Source of the DNA: Eucalyptus grandis
Lineage: Eukaryota; Streptophyta; Magnoliopsida; Myrtales; Myrtaceae
DNA length: 64,000 nt
Assembly: GCF_016545825.1 (NCBI RefSeq)
Contig: NC_052621.1
Location: forward strand, 1,264,199-1,328,198
Direction of reading: 5' to 3'
Part shown: positions 57,361 to 64,000 of the stretch, piece after piece
Numbering within the stretch: position 1 is the first letter of the stretch
How the letters are laid out: the number at the start of each line of letters is the position of its first letter
Position numbers and translations under genes: made by a program
The notes under the pieces: model-generated
What the model was told of the DNA's origin: nothing
Databases searched by the model: none
The model's input: only the letters and a program-made list of their open reading frames with translations

Positions 57361-60300
57361 TTGATGCAGGCTTTGCAAAAATTGGAGGTTCCTAAAAGGG
57401 GCAGTAGCTTTATAGGTATTTTTCATTGTCTGATAAATAGTATATCAAGAAATGCATTGATTGTTGACTCGGGAGCAAGTGACCATATTGCCTGCAATAA
57501 GGAATTTTTTTTTATATTCATGAGGATTCAGCTAATCCTATTACTGTGCAACTACCAAATGGCAATATTACTCATGTCACTCTAACTGGGACTGTCACTC
57601 TTAGCCCACAAATTACTCTAAAAAATGTCCTCTATATTCCGGATTTCCAATTCAATCTTATCTTAGTGTCCAAAGCTTGTAAAGAAAATTCGTGCCAAAT
57701 TTTTTTCAATGCTGATATCTGTCTATTTTGGGCCCTTTCGACTAGGAAACCGATGGGCTGGGGTAATCTCTCGAAGAATTATTTTTTTGGAAAAGTTCAC
57801 CCAAAAATCTTGATTTACTCTCTTGTAATAAACAATCATTGTATAATTTGACTACCAATGATAAGCATTTCCTTTTGCATTCCAGATTGGGTCATAGTTC
57901 TTCATTTCCTTACCCTCAATGTCCCATTTGTCCACTTGCAAAACAATCACAAACACCTTTCCCATTAAGTAACAATCGTTCAAGTGATATTTTTTCCTTG
58001 CTGCATGTTGATGTCTGGGGACCATACCATACATTAAATCATGATGGATCTCGATTCTTTCTTACCATTGTGGACGATTACTCCAGAGCCACATGGCTTT
58101 TTCTCATGCAGACCAAGGGTCAAGTTCTGTTTCATTTAAAGACTTTCCTTTCCTTGTCAAAAACCCAATTTGGGAAAAATGTTAAAAAAAAATACAGACA
58201 GACAATGGAAGTGAATTCTTCAATCATGAATGTACTACTCTTTTCTCATCACAAGGGATATTACATGAGAGTACGTGCACCTATACACCACAACAAAATT
58301 GGGTGGTGGAACGGAAGCATCATCACCTGTTAGAAGTTGCACGGGCTTTAAAATTTCAAGCTTCTATTCCAGACAATTTTTGGGGAGATTGTGTGTTGAT
58401 TGCAGCTTATTTAATAAATTGTATGCCAACTAAGGTTCTTGGTGGGCACACACCCTTCAAGTTACTATTTGGAAAAAAGCCAGATCTGACACATTTGAAG
58501 ATTTTTGGATGTCTTTGCTACTCCACCATAGTAGGTCCTAGAGATAAAATGGGTCCTCGTGCTTGTCGCTGCGTATTTATGGGATATCCCAGTCTACATA
58601 AGGGATACAGAGTATTTGATCCTTCCACGGGAGAATTTTTGGTTAGTAGGGACATTTCGTTCCAGGAGCATATTTTTCCTTTTGCTTCTTCTACATTAGG
58701 GACGAATAGAGTTGATCATTTCCACACTCCTCACACAGAGGAGACTATGGAAGATCTAGACTATGTTCTCCTTTGCTCATCAGCAAATACAAGGCCATCT
58801 TCTATTTCAGCTGTGGACATGACACCCTCACTGGAAGTGACAGATCAACACCAGGAAGAAGTCGCTCCCCAGGATTCGAGTGTTGTTGACATTTCCGACA
58901 ATAACTCACCACCAGAGAACAATGTGCCAAGGCAATCCAGACGTACCACATGTCCACCAACCTAGACCAAAGACTACATATGTGGGGTCAGGAATTCACC
59001 AGGTATTCTATTTCCAATTGCCTCCTATGTTTCCTTTGATAGACTTTCTCCAGAACATAGGTGTTGCATTACCCGTATTTCCGATGGGCGAGAACCATCG
59101 AGTTTTGGTGAGGCAAGTACTGATCCGCACTGGCAGAAAGCCATGGAGGTAGAGTTAAAAGCCTTAATGGATAATCAAACATGGGACCTTGTCCCACTAC
59201 CTCCACATCGCAAAGCCATTGGATGCAAGTGGGTTTACAAGATCAAATATCATGCAGATGGATCTGTTGAGAGATACAAAGCCCAATTAGTGGCTAAAGG
59301 TTTCACACAACGGGAAGGTTTTGATTATCATGAAACCTTTTCTCCCGTAGCCAAAGATGTTACCGTCTGCTCATTTCTTTTCGTAGCGTCATTTCAGGAC
59401 TGGTCATTGCATCAGATGGATGTCAATAATGTCTTCTTGCATGGCGATTTAGATGAGGAGATTTATATGGAAGTGCCACAAGGTTTACGGAGACAGGGGG
59501 AGAATAAAGTATAACGTCGCTACAAATCCTTGTATGGACTTAAGCAAGCTTCAAGATAGTGGTATGCAAAGTTTGATGAGTCATTGATAGCTACCAGTTT
59601 TCAACAATCCAAGTTTGATTAGGCCGTTTTCACATGGACTAAAGGTATTTCATCTATCTACTTGTTGATATATGTAGATGATATACTTATTATGGGCAAT
59701 GATGAAGTAGCTATCAAAGGTTTCAAAGACTATTTGCATTTTACATTCCAAATTAAAGATCTAGGATCGCCAAAGTATTTTCTTAGAATTGAAATTGCAC
59801 GATCAAACCAAGGGATTTCTCTCAGCCAGAGGAAGTTTGCACTGGAGATTATATCAGAAGCAGGTCTATCGGGATGTAAGCCAGCTGTAATTCCAATTGA
59901 GCAAAATATCAAGCTGACTACGGCAAATTATGATGCTCGCTTATCTCAAGAGACCGATCCTATACTCAAGGATCCATTGGGATATCAAAAGCTTGTTGGG
60001 AAGCTTATATATCTTACCATGACTAGGCCAGACATAAGTTATGCAGTCCAGACACTTAGTCAGTTTATGCACAAACCAAAGCAATCTCATATGAATGCAG
60101 CACTTAAAGTGGTAAAGTACTTGAAGAGTTGTCCAGGACTCGGGATTCTCCTTTCCAAGAAGTGCGATATGAGGATGACTGCATACTGTGATGCAAATTA
60201 TGTGACTTATCCGATGAGTAGAAGATCCATAACCGGTTTATGTATTAAATTGGGGGATTCTTTACTTTTATGGAAGACAAAGAAGCAACCGACCGTTTCA

Positions 60301-60657
60301 CTATCTTCGACAAAGGTAGAATATCGTGCCATGGCCAAAACCACTTGTGAAATAGTGTGGTTACGGGAATTGCTTCGAGATATTGGGGTACAAGTTACAG
60401 GACCGACCGGATTATTTTGTGACAGTGATGCAGTCCTCAAACTTGCGTCGAATCCTATTGTACACAAGAGAACAAAGCACATTGAAGTGGATTATCATTT
60501 CACTTGAGAAAAGATCCAACAAGGAATAATCGAGACACAAGGGATTGGAACAGAAGAACAACTAGCAGATGTCTTCACCAAGCCTTTATGTCAAAGACAG
60601 CATGCATATCTTTTGAGCAAGCTTAGCGTCTTGGATATCTACAAGCCACTAGCTTGA
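57361..60657 (+). pseudogene. copia pol: protease, integrase, RT, RNase H (decayed)
   Basis: Protease: VDSGASDH with the active Asp at 57466. Pre-integrase zinc region: HSRLGH and CPICPLAKQ about 57874-57945. Integrase core: Asp at 58010 (HVDVWGP), Asp at 58201 (TDNGSEF, in a shifted frame) and Glu at 58309 (VVERKH; the preceding Gly is Trp). Reverse transcriptase: WVYKIKYHADGSVERYKAQL near 59230, LHQMDVNNVFLHGDL near 59407, and YVDD at 59671-59682. RNase H: AYCDANY and LSSTKVEYRAMA about 60180-60335. The C-terminus is ADVFTKPL then a stop at 60655. Frames break near 57530, 57790 and 58180, and stops lie at 58963, 59512, 59556, 59621 and 60505. No intact polyprotein. Confidence 0.9.
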
Positions 60658-60664
60658 GGGGGAG
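60656..60664 (+). other. copia polypurine tract
   Basis: GAGGGGGAG directly before the 3' LTR, overlapping the pol stop codon by its first bases; the expected second-strand primer. Confidence 0.8.
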
Positions 60665-60891
60665 TGTTGAAGATACGCAAGAATATTTACAAGAATCATT
60701 TAGATATTATTGGATAAGTCAAGATCAATTAATATCATATCTGATTTTGTATATTATATTGTTGCCTTTTTCTTTATATACAACTTGTACTATAATACAC
60801 GTTCTGTACATTGTGGTTTAGATACACAGAAATACAAAGAAGAAAATTCCCATTCACTTTCTTTCTTTTCGTTTTCTTCCATCTTCTTTCA
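60665..60891 (+). repeat. copia 3' LTR
   Basis: 227 bp, TGTTGAAGATACGC to CTTCTTTCA. A TATATAC word at 60776 is the likely TATA. Uninterrupted, so it supplies the reference for the split 5' LTR. Confidence 0.92.
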
Positions 60892-60914
60892 GGTTGGAAT
60901 TCAAAACGTGTTGA

Positions 60915-62907
60915 TCATTAAATACTTTCACTTTCTCTACGTGTCATTAGATTTAAGTGAAATTAATAATGGAAGGATCTGCAGTCTTCCTTATTATTGG
61001 TGTAGTATAGAGAACTCAAGAATCTTGACTTCTCTGTCGTGAGAGACGATACAAGTATTTGATGCCGATCAGCTGTAAGGAAAGGAAAAGAGAGTTATGT
61101 CCAAAAAGCTTATTTACAATCCTTCATACCTATATTTCTTGATGGAATCTCAGCTCTAGCAGCTCTGTGTATGTGGTCACTTCTTCACATATGCAAACCA
61201 GAATTTAAGAGCAAGTGGGTTGATGCCTGAAGAAGACCCAATTCAGATTGATCCTAATCAACTACTAAATTATGGATGTGTGCCAATTATGACCAAACCA
61301 GCTTGCTGATGAAGCACCTGCGAGTCCCCGAAGAAAGGCCTTGCAGATTATGGCAATGCAGAATCGTGCGTTTTACCTAGCATTATCTTTTTAATATTGA
61401 TTAAGGGGCGCGCAGAAGAAACTTATAGAAGCAAACTTGAAAGGAATTGATTAAGGGATCCGTCATGTTTCACGTGTCTTTCGAGAGCGTGAAAAAAAAT
61501 GAAGACCAAACCCTCACTGCGACAAGTTAAACGACTTAGGTGTCTCTCATGTTTATGTATGTTTCACGCTCAAACCATGGTGCATGCCCAACAGTTATTG
61601 CCATGGAACCTGGAGAATGTGAGCAGGAAGCCATGGTACATGTCTCTCATGTACTGTACGATCTTGCTCTCACCAACTCTCAACATCTAAAAATTGAAAA
61701 GAAAATGAGAGCAACTCGCTTGATGCTTTATGAAGACACAACTGAAATTAATCGTAATCAATCACTCAACAATTAATCATGGATACGTAAGATGTGAACG
61801 AGGATCGGATCACACCAATGACTAAACAAGCTTGCTAGACAAAGCTCTTCCAAATCGTTAAATGGAAAAGTTTGGCAAAACGAAACAATTTCCCGCTATG
61901 GTAATTTTGTAATGGTGTTTTCTTTAGTAAACTCGTGTGAATAACAACCTGTTCAACAAGTTCATCAATGGTAATTTGCTAACAATTGGAACAACCTACA
62001 AAAATCGTGTGTGACAAGCTATCAATTTTTTTGTTCCAGGAATTTGTCTCGAAAGAAAAACTACGTGTTAAAAATAGTAACTTACCGGTAAAATAAGATC
62101 TTAATATTGTAGATCCATTTATGAGGTCGTTAGTTACAAGCAGGGTAAGGAATGCACAAATTTTGAAGAAATTTTAATGTTTAAAAAAAATCCCGATATA
62201 AGTAGTAATCCGTGATAAAAATTAGTATCTTACCAATATAGGTTTCGTTTACTAGTTGGTAAGTTACCAACAAATTAAAGAATTTCTTATTGTAACATAA
62301 CATTGAAGTTGGTACTCTTGTAATGAAATAAGCAACTTACTACCCGTTTTACTAGTAAGTTAGAGGTATTTACTAACACCAAATTAAACTGTAAATTATC
62401 CAACTTCTAAGAAATTTTCTATTGGAAGTAAAACCTTACCATTGAAGTTAGTAAGGTACCCGACAAATTAGTGACTCGATATACTAGTGTGTAGCCTTGC
62501 CTTTTGGCTAGTGAATTACTAACCAAGTAAGGAGATGACCCAATCTCATGACTTTCCCTGAACCAAGGATGTTCTCCACACACGTTCCTTGCCCATGCTT
62601 GCTGAATCCATCAAGCGATCGAATTGCCACTTTTGACCCCAAAAAGGAAAAAGGAGGAAGAAGAGGAAGAAGTAGACGACAACTCAAATCAAACCCAATC
62701 AATTACTCAATTAAATGTATGCCAATGACTCAACCAGCATGCTAACGAAGCACCTGGGGGTCCCTCAAAGAAACGTGAATCCTATTGAGACTGATTAAGG
62801 GGCATGCACAAGAAGTCAACAGACATAGTTTGCATGAAGGCAGTCCATTTGGGGCCACTTCATTTTAATCATTAAATCGTATGGATCTCATGAGGCTCAT
62901 AAATTGT
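60915..62907 (+). repeat. SOT6 3' flank and eroded spacer, unit E
   Basis: 60915-61060 continues the SOT5-type 3' flank (compare 46589-46740). 61090-61480 resembles the spacer 48250-48700, followed by a diverged portion. 61900-62520 is AT-rich DNA not matched elsewhere, with a recurring AGTTAGTAAGTTACC-like word. 62820-62900 resembles 48960-49020. A weak N-terminal SOT-like stretch (ATGGTGCATGCCCAACAG near 61579) may be another relic. Confidence 0.55.
62548..62635 (+). pseudogene. sulfotransferase middle relic 6
   Basis: EPRMFSTHVPCPCLL in one frame, then ESIKRSNCH after a one-base shift, aligning with [24 protein letters not shown] of SOT5 and retaining the catalytic His. Different in detail from the VAHIPYLSMSE relics of units A-C. 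Confidence 0.65.
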
Positions 62908-64000
62908 TGTCTCGACCAATTTTTTCGAGTGTGAACCACCTAGGATTTGGCTAATGGACTACTAAGTATAACTTAGTTCGGGCTCTCCCAAGCCCATACC
63001 AATTCGCGACTTAGGTTCAAGTTCTTAACATGCAAATGATATTCAGTTAGGAGTCGCCACTAATCTATTTTTGGTAGGTCGATTAGAAACCCAAGTAAAG
63101 TAACGAGAGATTTACTTTACTCCTATGAACCAGAGATTTATGAGTTCAGGGACTTAGTTACGCTAAATTTCTCTAACGCCCTTTCGTACCTTTCTCTTTT
63201 ATTTTGAAAAATGTTTGGCAGGCAACTTGAATTGATTTTAAATCTATTTCCCTAACATGTGAGACGATAATGCGGGTGCGCAAACCACCAATTTAACACC
63301 CAGATAAACAGTGAATAAATTGCAAACTTACCTCAAAGCAATGAAAGTATCTGCGTTGTTAGATCAAAATTCACATCAACAGTCCTAAATATGACTTCTA
63401 ATTAACACACAATTTCTTTTTTTTCACTTAATTAATGAGAATCATGCTTTATGCAGTGCATGCCACTAATTTAACATGAAATGATATGACATGGCAAAAT
63501 GACTTAACTATATGACCTAAGCAATATGACATAAATAAGCATGATCCGAAGCATGAGATGGATTTATTCTAAAAATATTTTTTGTCTTTTCCATGAGATT
63601 CGAAATTAAAGAAATGCAACACTTAAATATGCAATCTAAATTAATCTAATGACTGACAATTTCTAATTAAATGAACCTAACAAAAATCACTAAATGACGT
63701 GCATTGTATGAACCTAATTCTATATGATGCGCACATGGTTTTTATTTTCTTGATAAGCATGCGATCTATGCAATGACGTGCAAAGAATGCCTTAATTCTA
63801 ATTTTTCTTTTTCTTTTATGCAATTCGAAATTAAAATTGCCAAATAATTAAACGTGCAATTCAAATTTAAAACTAACATCCTAAATGAATACATTTTTTT
63901 TCTTATTTAAGGAATTCGAAGTAAATAAATTTCTTATTCTAAACATGCAAAATAACCCTAATAACAAGTAATATCCTAACATGCATTTAACCTAACTCAA
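62908..64000 (-). mobile_element. large LTR-type element, copy d (runs off the window)
   Basis: Starts TGTCTCGACCAATTTTTTCG, a variant of the TGTCGCGACC end, and follows copies a and b in antisense to the window edge. It sits in unit E spacer just after GGATCTCATGAGGCTCAT. The far end is outside the window. Confidence 0.75.

Larger units (their letters stand above)
51694..60891 (+). mobile_element. Ty1/copia LTR retrotransposon (defective), inserted in SOT6
   Basis: Flanked by GGTTG at 51689-51693 and 60892-60896, a 5-bp target duplication inside the SOT6 codons. The 5' LTR is split (51694-51833 and 55572-55658) by the nested element 51834-55571; its two parts total 227 bp, exactly the length of the 3' LTR (60665-60891). 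By eye the LTRs differ at about nine positions. Without the nested DNA the element is about 5.46 kb. Order is LTR, primer-binding site, gag, protease, integrase, reverse transcriptase, RNase H, polypurine tract, LTR: protease-integrase-RT order defines copia. Several stops and frameshifts make it non-coding for a working product. Confidence 0.92.
51079..60914 (+). pseudogene. SOT6, sulfotransferase destroyed by start loss, deletion and copia insertion
   Basis: Most similar to SOT5. The start codon is ATA (51079-51081) in the otherwise kept CACCACCATA context. 51082-51326 encodes residues 2-82, to QPKSGTTC. A 285-bp LTR (51327-51611) then stands in place of about 215 codons. Coding resumes at [15 protein letters not shown] and runs to MSPFGL at 51693. 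The copia element interrupts the gene within GGTTG, and the last codons (LEFKTC and TGA at 60912-60914) follow it. The catalytic His and the 3'-phosphate site are gone, so the gene cannot make an enzyme. Confidence 0.9.

Noticed and set aside
55856..60657. Functional autonomous copia
   Set aside because: At least seven stops and several frameshifts across gag and pol, and a split 5' LTR.

Overview
This is a plant nuclear window, almost certainly from a woody eudicot. It shows intronless cytosolic sulfotransferase genes, Ty1/copia and large-LTR retroelements, tRNA-derived SINEs, Harbinger- and Mutator-like DNA transposons, and AT-rich spacers broken by GC-rich islands built from short GAGGCTCGCC-like words. 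I associate that island type with Myrtaceae such as Eucalyptus, but this is only an inference. No prokaryotic, viral or organellar block is visible.

The backbone is a same-strand (+) array of sulfotransferase (SOT) genes spread by segmental duplication. Two copies are intact: SOT1 (5158-6147, 329 aa) and SOT5 (45581-46588, 335 aa). Four are broken. SOT2 (20012-20235) is cut after about 75 codons and fused to another copy's upstream region. SOT3 (21265-22253) is full length apart from one missing base and has a tandemly duplicated promoter plus start region. SOT4 (33003-33975) has a 17-bp deletion and a Trp-to-Lys change in the PAPS loop. SOT6 (51079-60914) lost its start codon and its middle, and carries a copia element in its last codons. 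The spacers repeatedly hold small SOT relics: an N-terminal fragment and a fragment around the catalytic His.

Layout. 1-3800: possible minus-strand gene leader, an LTR, a SINE and featureless DNA. 3800-19900: unit A (SOT1, then a rearranged spacer with two LTR-type insertions). 19940-27900: unit B (SOT2, SOT3). 27900-31866: unrelated DNA with a decayed complex-I-like gene, a SINE and an orphan GC/CT-rich leader. 31867-44990: unit C (SOT4, with a Mutator-like element holding a solo LTR in its 3' flank). 45200-50690: unit D (SOT5, almost free of transposons). 50800-62907: unit E (SOT6 and its nested transposons). 62908-64000: an LTR copy running off the window.

The paralogous units act as natural empty sites for one another, so several insertions can be defined to the base. 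GGTTG flanks the copia, GATGC flanks a solo LTR nested two levels inside it, GGCGA flanks a 3.3-kb solo LTR, ATGATTTCTC flanks the Mutator-like element, and TAA flanks the Harbinger-like elements. The SOT enzymes are expected to transfer sulfate from PAPS to small hydroxylated metabolites in the cytosol. Their substrates cannot be read from sequence.
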